Source of the DNA: Acinetobacter tianfuensis
Lineage (GTDB): Bacteria; Pseudomonadota; Gammaproteobacteria; Pseudomonadales; Moraxellaceae
Direction of reading: 5' to 3'
Assembly (NCBI RefSeq): GCF_003611465.1
Contig: NZ_RAXV01000023.1
Location: 1 to 61,253 of the forward strand
Length of the DNA stretch: 61,253 bases
The notes beneath the pieces were generated by a model that ran no database searches, had not been told where the DNA came from, and was given only the letters and a program-made list of their open reading frames with translations. The translations under genes and the position numbers were made by a program. Shown piece after piece: positions 54,350 to 61,253 of the stretch; position 1 is the stretch's first letter, and the number at the start of each line of letters is the position of its first letter.

Positions 54350-56968
54350 ATGAACAACAATTACCGTAAACCGCTGCAAGGCACCCAGCTAGAATACTTT
54401 GATGTACGCCAAGCCGTAGAAGATATTCAGCCAGGCGCATACGCAAAACTTCCATATACATCTAAAGTTCTTGCAGAACAATTGGTTCGCCGTTGTGATC
54501 CAGCCATTCTAGAACAATCTTTAAAAGAACTGATTTTCCGTAAACAAGACCACGATTTTCCTTGGTATCCTGCGCGTGTGGTGTGTCATGACATCTTAGG
54601 TCAAACAGCGCTTGTAGACCTTGCAGGTCTGCGTGATGCGATTGCTGATCAAGGTGGTGACCCATCTAAAGTCAATCCAGTTGTGCCAACCCAATTGATC
54701 GTCGACCACTCTTTAGCCGTGGAATACGGTGGTTTTGATCCTGACGCATTTGAGAAAAACCGTGCAGTCGAAGACCGTCGTAATGAAGACCGTTTCCACT
54801 TCATTGAGTGGACTAAAACAGCTTTTGAAAATGTCGATGTAATTCCTGCGGGTAACGGCATCATGCACCAAATCAACTTGGAGAAAATGTCTCCAGTGAT
54901 TCAAAACCGTGAAGGTGTGGCATTCCCTGATACGTGTGTAGGGACAGATTCACATACACCACATACCGATGCGCTTGGCGTAATCTCAATTGGTGTGGGT
55001 GGTTTAGAAGCTGAAAACGTGATGTTGGGTCGTGCGTCTTGGATGCGTCTGCCTGACATTATCGGTGTTGAGTTTGTCGGTCAGCGTCAAGCAGGCATTA
55101 CAGCGACTGATATCGTTTTAGCATTGACTGAATTCTTGCGTAAAGAACGTGTGGTTGGCGCATATTTAGAATTCTTCGGTGAAGGTGCAGACAGCATGTC
55201 AGTGGGCGATCGTGCGACGATTTCCAACATGACCCCTGAATATGGCGCAACTGCGGCAATGTTCTACATCGACCAAAACACCATTGATTATTTAACGCTG
55301 ACAGGTCGTGAAGCGGATCAAGTGAAATTGGTTGAAGCTTATGCCAAAGAAATTGGTCTTTGGGCATCTGACATGAAACAAGCGGAATATCCGCGTATAC
55401 TTCGTTTCGACCTTTCAACGGTAACACGTAATATTGCAGGACCATCAAACCCACATGCACGTGTTTCAACAGCTGACCTTAAAGCCAAAGGTATTGCAGG
55501 TAACTTAGACGCGGCTCGTGCGCAAGAAGCTGAAGGTTTAATGCCAGATGGTGCAATCATCATCGCAGCGATTACTTCTTGTACAAATACATCAAACCCG
55601 CGTAATACCGTAGCGGCAGGTTTATTGGCTCGTAAGGCAAATGAACTTGGCTTAGTGCGTAAACCTTGGGTGAAATCATCATTTGCACCAGGTTCTAAAG
55701 CTGCTGCTTTGTACCTTGAAGAAGCAGGTGTATTGGGTGATTTAGAAAAACTCGGGTTTGGTATTGTGGCGTATGCATGTACCACATGTAATGGGATGTC
55801 AGGTGCTTTAGATCCAGTGATTCAGCAAGAAATTATTGATCGTGATTTATATGCAACTGCGGTACTTTCAGGTAACCGTAACTTTGATGGTCGTATCCAT
55901 CCTTATGCAAAACAAGCGTTCTTGGCTTCGCCTCCATTGGTTGTGGCGTATGCGATTGCAGGGACGATTCGTTTTGACATCGAAACAGATTCTTTAGGTA
56001 ATGACAAAGATGGTAATCCAATTTACCTGAAAGACATTTGGCCGTCTGATGCTGAAATTGATGCATTAGTTAAAGAAGCGGTGAAGCCTGAACAGTTTAA
56101 GAAAGTGTATATCCCAATGTTTGATTTGGGTGTGACTGAAAAATCTGAAAGCCCACTTTACGATTGGCGTCCGCAAAGTACTTATATCCGTCGTCCGCCG
56201 TATTGGGAAGGGGCGTTGGCTGCACCTCGTACTTTAGCGAATATGCGTCCACTTGCGATTCTTCCTGATAATATTACGACGGATCATTTATCGCCATCGA
56301 ATGCGATCATGATGGATTCGGCAGCAGGTGAATATCTACATAAAATGGGTGTGCCTGAGGAAGACTTTAACTCATATGCAACGCATCGCGGTGACCATTT
56401 GACTGCGCAACGTGCGACATTTGCCAACCCGAAATTGTTTAATGAAATGGTGGTTCGTTCTGACGGTACGATCAAGCAAGGTTCTAAGGCACGTGTAGAG
56501 CCTGAGGGCGAAGTGATGCGTATGTGGGAAGCGATTGAAACATATATGAATCGTAAGCAACCGCTCATCATTATTGCAGGTAAAGATTATGGTCAGGGTT
56601 CCAGTCGTGACTGGGCTGCCAAAGGTGTGCGTCTTGCAGGTGTGGAAGTGATTGTTGCCGAAGGTTTTGAGCGTATTCACCGTACTAACTTAGTCGGTAT
56701 GGGCGTGTTACCGCTTGAGTTTAAAGCAGGTACGGATCGTAAAACGTTAAAGCTTGATGGTACTGAGTTGTATAGCGTGATTGGTAATATTGCGCCTCGT
56801 TCTGACCTGACTTTGGTGATTGAGCGTTCAACTGCCGATGGTAAGAATGAAGTGGTTCAGATTCCTGTTACCTGTCGTTTGGATACTGAAGAAGAAGTGC
56901 ATGTGTATGAGGCGGGTGGTGTGTTACGACGCTTTGCACAGGACTTCTTGGAAGGGAATGTGGCTTAA
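54350..56968 (+). CDS. acnD: 2-methylisocitrate dehydratase AcnD, isolated
   Basis: 872 residues, the length and N-terminus (NYRKPLQGTQLEYFDVRQAV) of AcnD rather than the longer AcnA. Cluster ligands are in SCTNTSNPRN and ACTTCNGMSG. The C-terminal swivel domain has AGKDYGQGSSRDWAAKG. With PrpF it dehydrates 2-methylcitrate in propionate breakdown. Here prpB, prpC and prpF are not adjacent: ygfZ lies before it and an AT-rich accessory segment after it. It may have lost its partners from this site, or serve as a general aconitase. Confidence 0.92.
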   Translation: MNNNYRKPLQGTQLEYFDVRQAVEDIQPGAYAKLPYTSKVLAEQLVRRCDPAILEQSLKELIFRKQDHDFPWYPARVVCHDILGQTALVDLAGLRDAIADQGGDPSKVNPVVPTQLIVDHSLAVEYGGFDPDAFEKNRAVEDRRNEDRFHFIEWTKTAFENVDVIPAGNGIMHQINLEKMSPVIQNREGVAFPDTCVGTDSHTPHTDALGVISIGVGGLEAENVMLGRASWMRLPDIIGVEFVGQRQAGITATDIVLALTEFLRKERVVGAYLEFFGEGADSMSVGDRATISNMTPEYGATAAMFYIDQNTIDYLTLTGREADQVKLVEAYAKEIGLWASDMKQAEYPRILRFDLSTVTRNIAGPSNPHARVSTADLKAKGIAGNLDAARAQEAEGLMPDGAIIIAAITSCTNTSNPRNTVAAGLLARKANELGLVRKPWVKSSFAPGSKAAALYLEEAGVLGDLEKLGFGIVAYACTTCNGMSGALDPVIQQEIIDRDLYATAVLSGNRNFDGRIHPYAKQAFLASPPLVVAYAIAGTIRFDIETDSLGNDKDGNPIYLKDIWPSDAEIDALVKEAVKPEQFKKVYIPMFDLGVTEKSESPLYDWRPQSTYIRRPPYWEGALAAPRTLANMRPLAILPDNITTDHLSPSNAIMMDSAAGEYLHKMGVPEEDFNSYATHRGDHLTAQRATFANPKLFNEMVVRSDGTIKQGSKARVEPEGEVMRMWEAIETYMNRKQPLIIIAGKDYGQGSSRDWAAKGVRLAGVEVIVAEGFERIHRTNLVGMGVLPLEFKAGTDRKTLKLDGTELYSVIGNIAPRSDLTLVIERSTADGKNEVVQIPVTCRLDTEEEVHVYEAGGVLRRFAQDFLEGNVA

Positions 56969-57000
56969 GACTTTAAGCCGATATAATTGATTTTGTTGTA

Positions 57001-57030
57001 AAAAGACCCTACATTTATGTGGGGTTTTTT
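57001..57030 (+). terminator. acnD terminator
   Basis: ACCCTACAT and ATGTGGGGT with one G-T pair, A-run before and T6 after. Confidence 0.8.
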
Positions 57031-57044
57031 ATGAATATTAAGAC

Positions 57045-58481
57045 ATGGCAGTAGATCAAAATAAAAGACAAGAACTTACTAATTTTATTTTAGAATGTAT
57101 AAGGGAAGTATTTCCTGTACTTATTGATAGAATAAAGCAGAAAAAATACATTTTATCTTATAGCAATTTTCCTACGCTTAGTTTTGCAGAAAATGGTTTT
57201 CCAAGATTGAATAGCAATTCTTTTGGAAATAATGGACCTAAGGATTTTACTAGTTTATTTAGAGGTTATGGAGGAAATCCTGAGATAGATTGGAACAATT
57301 TTTCAACTTTGATAGGACTTTATAATTTTATACGTGAAGATGAGGAATTACTCAGCTACTTTGGGCTTAGTTTAAAGATTGAAGTTCCTAATATTGATTT
57401 GAATAAAAGTAATGTTCAATTTTTAATAGAAGATATTTTAGATAAATATATACATACTTATGGTTATGACTTTGATCTTGCAAATTTTTTAGAAATTATA
57501 GGGTTAAGAATTAATTTTGCATTTTTAGAAGAATTACCTATTACAATATATGTACCAATACTTTTTTTAAATTTTGATGTCGAAAAATACCATTTAATCG
57601 ATGGGATAAGTATTGAGAAGTTATCTGATCAGTTACATTTGTGTAGAGCAGAAGCAAAGTCTCATAATGTATTAGTGCATGATTGTGTGCTAGCAGGGGC
57701 TACTCATGCTTTAGTCATAAAGAATTATTTTGTTAAAAATGAAAGTAAAGAAGCATATGAATGTTTATATTATAAGGATGCATATCCTAATACCATAATT
57801 CAAAATTTTTTTAGTGCATTAAGATTGGTTAATAAAGATAAAACTGGCTATGCACAGATATTCTCAGAATCTGAAAATTGGACCTCTGGATTTAAGGAAA
57901 AATTACCAAATATACATGGCTGTAGTGTCAGAGAATTTCCCAATGAATTTGAATTAGATCGTTATTGGTTATATCAAAGTTTTCCTACTGTTGATTTAGA
58001 GCAGTTAGATAAGATTAAATATTTTTATGAAAAATTAGCAAATAATAATCATAAAAGTATTCCAATAGCTTTAAAACGGTTGAATAGTTGCCTGCTTAGA
58101 CATGATGAGGAAGATACAGTATTAGATGCTACGATTGCTTTAGAAGTTTTACTCTCAGACGATGGTAAGACCGAAATGACCCATAAATTAGCATTACGCA
58201 TTGCAGCATTATCAAAGTTAGATAAGGAATGCAAAGAAATACCTAAGGAAATTTTTAGTAAAGTAAAAAAAATCTATTCTTATAGATCGGGTATTGTTCA
58301 TGGAACTAAAGATTTAACAAAAACGAGGACTATTAAAATTCCAGAGAGTATTGAATTAAAAACCGTAGATGTTGCTATTAATATTTTAAAAATGGTTGTG
58401 AGAGTTCTACTATGTAATGAAAAATATTTAGAAGCAAAAATAATTGATGAGGAATTATTGTTGGGTGTAGACCCTAATTAG
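57045..58481 (+). CDS. Apea-like HEPN domain protein, AT-rich
   Basis: 478 residues. The first 340 or so are not recognisable to me. The C-terminal part (about 345-455) matches the Apea-like HEPN pattern: DATIALEVLLS, LALRIAALS, and SYRSGIVHG, in which Arg414 and His419 form the RX4H ribonuclease motif. HEPN proteins are common toxins and phage-defence RNases. The gene is strikingly A+T-rich, unlike its neighbours, so transfer is likely. It begins just 14 bases after the acnD terminator and has no strong ribosome binding site. Confidence 0.75.
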   Translation: MAVDQNKRQELTNFILECIREVFPVLIDRIKQKKYILSYSNFPTLSFAENGFPRLNSNSFGNNGPKDFTSLFRGYGGNPEIDWNNFSTLIGLYNFIREDEELLSYFGLSLKIEVPNIDLNKSNVQFLIEDILDKYIHTYGYDFDLANFLEIIGLRINFAFLEELPITIYVPILFLNFDVEKYHLIDGISIEKLSDQLHLCRAEAKSHNVLVHDCVLAGATHALVIKNYFVKNESKEAYECLYYKDAYPNTIIQNFFSALRLVNKDKTGYAQIFSESENWTSGFKEKLPNIHGCSVREFPNEFELDRYWLYQSFPTVDLEQLDKIKYFYEKLANNNHKSIPIALKRLNSCLLRHDEEDTVLDATIALEVLLSDDGKTEMTHKLALRIAALSKLDKECKEIPKEIFSKVKKIYSYRSGIVHGTKDLTKTRTIKIPESIELKTVDVAINILKMVVRVLLCNEKYLEAKIIDEELLLGVDPN

Positions 58482-58494
58482 ATAAATTTTCTAA

Positions 58495-58561
58495 ATAGGT
58501 ATCACAACGAAAAAAATTGGTAATATTTAATGTGGTTGAAAAACACTCAAAAAATACCTAT
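58495..58561. promoter_or_regulatory. inverted repeat upstream of vapB
   Basis: ATAGGTAT at 58495-58502 and ATACCTAT at 58554-58561 lie in the leader, 35 bases and further before vapB. VapB-type antitoxins repress their own promoter through such repeats. Confidence 0.4.
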
Positions 58562-58596
58562 CATAAGATATATACCAAAACTATTGGAGTAGTGCT

Positions 58597-58827
58597 ATGA
58601 CTACCGCAAAAGTTTTTATGACTGGACGCAGCCAAGCTATTCGTTTGCCTAAAGAATTTCGTTTTGAAGGTAAAGAAGTCGAAATCTTTCGCCGTGGTGA
58701 CGAAGTCATACTGCGTGAAAAACCTGTTACAGCAGAATATTTATTTAAAGTATTGGCGCAAATGCCTAATGATTTTTACGCAGAAGAAAGAGTGGACGAA
58801 CCACCGCAAGAACGAGAAGAGTTCTAA
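58597..58827 (+). CDS. vapB: VapB-type antitoxin (AbrB fold)
   Basis: 76 residues. The N-terminal AbrB/MazE-type swapped-hairpin DNA-binding domain reads KVFMTGRSQAIRLPKEFRFE; a C-terminal tail with acidic and proline residues should wrap the toxin. TTGGAG is a good ribosome binding site. Its stop overlaps the vapC start by one base, so translation is coupled. It presumably represses its own operon with VapC as corepressor. Confidence 0.93.
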   Translation: MTTAKVFMTGRSQAIRLPKEFRFEGKEVEIFRRGDEVILREKPVTAEYLFKVLAQMPNDFYAEERVDEPPQEREEF

Positions 58828-59246
58828 TGCAAACACAATATTTGTTAGATACCAATATTTGTATCTATATCACTAAGCATCAACCTGAAAACGTGCGCAA
58901 GCATTTTGAAAAGCATCTACCGAATGGAAATATTTTTATCTCAGTGATTACATTGGGCGAGTTACGATTTGGCGCTGAAAAAAGCCAAAATAAAGAAAAA
59001 GCATTTAAAGTCATAGATGAATTAGCTTCAATGATTCAAGTAATGGAGCTCGATGAAAGTGTTGCAGAACACTATGCACAAATACGTAAAGACTTGACAT
59101 CCCAAGGTCAAATTATTGGCAACAATGATTTATGGCTTGCAGCGCATGCGAGAGCAAATAATTGGGTCATAGTAACGAATAACGAAAAAGAGTTTTTACG
59201 CGTAGATCAATTAAAAGTAGACAATTGGGTAACAAAAACGATTTAG
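58827..59246 (+). CDS. vapC: VapC-type PIN-domain toxin
   Basis: 139 residues with PIN-domain acidic residues in LLDTNICIY (Asp8), ITLGELRFGAE and GNNDLWLAAHA. These bind the metal that cleaves RNA; several VapC toxins cut initiator tRNA. It follows vapB with a one-base overlap. No further gene lies in 59247-59421. Confidence 0.93.
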   Translation: MQTQYLLDTNICIYITKHQPENVRKHFEKHLPNGNIFISVITLGELRFGAEKSQNKEKAFKVIDELASMIQVMELDESVAEHYAQIRKDLTSQGQIIGNNDLWLAAHARANNWVIVTNNEKEFLRVDQLKVDNWVTKTI

Positions 59247-59421
59247 CGATGCTTTTATAAAATGTTCTTTAATAACGTGATAGATAAGAAAATGAATACC
59301 GTTCATGATGGTTCTAAGTAAGCAATTTGTACCATAGCCGCCATGCCTCTAACCGCTTTGCAAACGGCAATTTTTAGGAGGCATAGACGCTATACATCAT
59401 ACGAATGCATTAGGCTATAAA

Positions 59422-60414
59422 TTATTCATCATTTAGAGCACATTCAAACTGTGCTGGGCTTTGTTTGCAGCGCACTTTTTTCAGTAAACTCATCATTTTT
59501 GCATCGTAAACACCAGATTTGGTCAGGGCAATACGCGCTTCACGCATTAACTTAATATATTCAGTTTGCTCTTTTGGCGGGATATGAATCCAATATTTGG
59601 CTGGAATATCTTTTTCATAATTGCCCACAATAGTAAAGGTACGGTGCAGCTGACTGGACACCCAATGACGTGATTTTTGACCAAAACCTTCAGGAAACTT
59701 ATCTTTACGGATAATAAAATTGGCAGAAACTTGGGTCAGCGGAAATTTCACAATACCGCCTTGCGTACCTAAACCTCGGTATAGCTCAAGCGGTTTATAA
59801 GCCACAATAGGCGCAGGTACAATATCAATTTCACGGTTATTAAACTTTGCTCCAGCATTGGTTACATCAACAGAAACGGCTTGAGCGCCAACCTGCTGCA
59901 CCAGTTGCGGCTGGGCTGCATCATAAGCAAAAACACCTATTTTTTTACCTGCAGCTTTTGCCAGTGTATTGATATTGCGGTCGGTCACAAAAATATAAGC
60001 AGGCCCGATTGTCCCCAATCCAGCAATTTCATAGGCTCCATTGACCATTTGTTTGGCATATTGAGGCCGGGATAAAAGCTGATAGGCGGTAACGGCCGCT
60101 TTCATATCGGTTAATGCGCCAATGGCATCTAAAGAACCTGTAAATTTATTGAATTGACGGCCCCGCAAGCCGCTGATAATTGCGCCATCACATTGACCAG
60201 CTTTCAGATCTTCTGCTGCAATCCGTTCATCAATATATGCACGTAACTCAATATCTGCGCCCCACTTTTTAGCCTCAAGCGCATAATCCTTGGCTAAAGC
60301 AAAACCATCGCCAGCCTTTCCGGCAGGGTCGAAAATACATACTTTTTGTTTAGCATATAGCTGAGTCGCTGTAAAAAAAGTAATCATACCTAAAAGCAAT
60401 ACAGAAGATTTCAT
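59422..60414 (-). CDS. putative periplasmic solute-binding protein (DUF6091-like)
   Basis: 330 residues from the ATG at 60414, which starts a clean signal peptide (MKSSVLLLGMITFFTATQLYA); the frame continues 64 codons upstream but that part is not signal-like. The mature protein resembles a class II substrate-binding fold, starting KVCIFDPAGKAGDGFALAKDYA and with GQCDGAIISGLRGRQFNKF. I believe it belongs to the DUF6091 putative solute-binding group. No permease gene is adjacent, and the ligand is unknown. Confidence 0.75.
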   Translation of the reverse strand: MKSSVLLLGMITFFTATQLYAKQKVCIFDPAGKAGDGFALAKDYALEAKKWGADIELRAYIDERIAAEDLKAGQCDGAIISGLRGRQFNKFTGSLDAIGALTDMKAAVTAYQLLSRPQYAKQMVNGAYEIAGLGTIGPAYIFVTDRNINTLAKAAGKKIGVFAYDAAQPQLVQQVGAQAVSVDVTNAGAKFNNREIDIVPAPIVAYKPLELYRGLGTQGGIVKFPLTQVSANFIIRKDKFPEGFGQKSRHWVSSQLHRTFTIVGNYEKDIPAKYWIHIPPKEQTEYIKLMREARIALTKSGVYDAKMMSLLKKVRCKQSPAQFECALNDE

Positions 60415-60770
60415 TTGGCAGTCCATATTTTGATTATTGTATTGATTGAAAATTATTTTATTTGGCTGAGCTTGCAGCATAGAGTCATCAACATAAGCAA
60501 AACTATGCCGCATGACAATAACAATTCGGGCCGAATTGATGTCTAAAAAGAGAAGAACTATAAGGCAGTCAAAAAATAAATGAAAAACAGCGGTTTGTGT
60601 ATTCATTCAAGCGCTGGCATAACATGCATATGCAGTTTTAAAAGGAATGTCAGCAGATTTTGAAATTATTTTTTGCAATTATGACCACATCATTTGTCGA
60701 AATGACCAATTCATCTCCATAAAACTGGGTTATACTGAATTCACCATTTCTAAAACTACGGAGAACAAAA

Positions 60771-60914
60771 ATGGTTACTGCTGGCGAAAAACCGGGAACA
60801 GGTTTCTATTTTTGCATTCAATGTGGACATCGCGTCTACTTAGAAATTGGTACAGATCGTTTACCTCCGTGTACCAAATGCCTTGGCAATCAATTTAACA
60901 ACAAAATTGCCTAA
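60771..60914 (+). CDS. 47-residue zinc ribbon protein
   Basis: A short intact gene with GGAG before the ATG. It contains two CxxC pairs, FYFCIQCGHRV (Cys15, Cys18) and PPCTKCLG (Cys34, Cys37), which would bind one zinc in a rubredoxin-like zinc ribbon. Conserved small zinc ribbon proteins of this type are known but of unclear function. It has its own terminator. Confidence 0.75.
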   Translation: MVTAGEKPGTGFYFCIQCGHRVYLEIGTDRLPPCTKCLGNQFNNKIA

Positions 60915-60950
60915 GCAGCGCCACTCAAACAGTTACCCTCTGTTTTGAAT

Positions 60951-60980
60951 GAAAGCCCTATCAATCGATGGGGCTTTTTA
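60951..60980 (+). terminator. terminator of the zinc ribbon gene
   Basis: AAGCCCTATC and GATGGGGCTT pair with one G-T wobble around an AATC loop, followed by TTT. Confidence 0.8.
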
Positions 60981-61058
60981 CTGAAAAAATAAAAATAACC
61001 TTTTCGGATTCTTTGCTATATTCGGCTTAGTTGTAAATGAATAAATTTTAAAAGCAAT

Positions 61059-61253
61059 ATGATTGATAATTTAGAGTGTGCTTTGACAGCAGCTTTCCAG
61101 CTGGCAAAAAAGAAGAGTGATAAGCAAGAGAGTGCAGGTTTAGCTTTAAATGTGTTGGATGGAAAAAAGCATAATGAGCGCAGTAAGGTATGGGTAAAAT
61201 TTTTAGCCAGAGAGCTATTGAAAGTAACTCAGGCCTCTCATTCAGTTTCTGAT
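61059..61253 (+). CDS. unrecognised protein, cut by the window end
   Basis: The first 65 residues of a longer protein, open to the last base. It starts MIDNLECALTAAFQLAKKK and is charged and lysine-rich, with no signal peptide or membrane segment. I recognise no domain in the visible part. The 60981-61058 gap holds no other feature that I can name. Confidence 0.5.
   Translation, partial: MIDNLECALTAAFQLAKKKSDKQESAGLALNVLDGKKHNERSKVWVKFLARELLKVTQASHSVSD

Noticed and set aside
59262..59321. 19-codon frame (MFFNNVIDKK) after vapC
   Set aside because: Too short, no clear ribosome binding site, and no coding signal beyond an ATG and a stop.
59340..59390. Integron attC-like recombination site after vapC
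   Set aside because: The imperfect stem recalls attC, but the right-hand part lacks the GTTRRRY core and no integrase or second site is present.
1..61253. tRNA, rRNA, CRISPR array, insertion sequence or prophage
   Set aside because: Looked for in all gaps and by gene content; no transposase, integrase or phage structural gene, and no regularly spaced repeat arrays were seen. A covariance-model scan would still be the decisive test for small RNAs.

Overview
The window looks like a piece of an Acinetobacter chromosome. This rests on gene families and order: the OmpA porin with an Ala-Pro-Val linker, tandem DUF2147 proteins, the sspA-sspB and rplM-rpsI neighbourhood, CysI followed by a DUF934 protein, an AcnD-type aconitase, and a moderately AT-rich base composition. 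Species cannot be fixed from the sequence alone. No rRNA, tRNA, CRISPR array, insertion sequence or prophage was seen. Most of the window is ordinary housekeeping sequence, with short intergenic gaps and clear rho-independent terminators between convergent genes.

Layout. 1-2.6 kb: a four-gene minus-strand module of two Roadblock/LC7 proteins, an MglA/COG2229-like small GTPase and an unrecognised protein, driven by a good sigma70-type promoter. 2.9-6.1 kb: sspA-sspB with a tail-anchored protein, then rplM-rpsI with a hairpin leader. 6.4-9.1 kb: pdxA-rsmA-apaH. 9.1-10.7 kb: three tandem secreted DUF2147 paralogues. 10.8-13.4 kb: lrgA/lrgB-like pair, hflX and a 42-residue membrane ORF. 13.6-17.7 kb: membrane-lipid genes (acyltransferase, phospholipase D/cardiolipin-synthase-like lipoprotein) and a membrane metallophosphoesterase. 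17.7-22 kb: MFS transporter, hemolysin III-like protein, methyltransferase, acetyltransferase.

22-28.7 kb is a fatty-acid/CoA block: a FadB-like multifunctional enzyme and a thiolase, an AraC-family regulator, and a divergent CaiB/AMACR-type enzyme with repeated half-sites between the last two. 29-31.2 kb: sulfite reductase and DUF934 protein. 31.4-36.4 kb: meso-DAP dehydrogenase, an SMR transporter with Asp instead of the usual Glu, an extradiol dioxygenase, a VOC protein, a second thiolase and a type IV pseudopilin. 36.8-46.9 kb: ompA, a C39-like protein lacking its cysteine, rsmC with a permease, an NCS2 permease, typA, mscL, mutM with a parvulin. 47-54 kb: OprB porin, flavin oxidoreductase, AEC transporter, Sel1 protein, DsbC-like protein and YgfZ.

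54.3-59.3 kb is the most accessory-looking part. An acnD gene stands without prpB, prpC or prpF. It is followed by a very AT-rich gene ending in an Apea-like HEPN domain with an intact RX4H motif, and then by a VapBC toxin-antitoxin pair. The window ends with a solute-binding-like protein, a 47-residue zinc ribbon protein and a gene cut by the window edge.

The two best candidates for under-described biology are the Roadblock/GTPase module at the start and the HEPN-VapBC segment near the end. All functional calls come from reading motifs and family resemblance; no database search was run.
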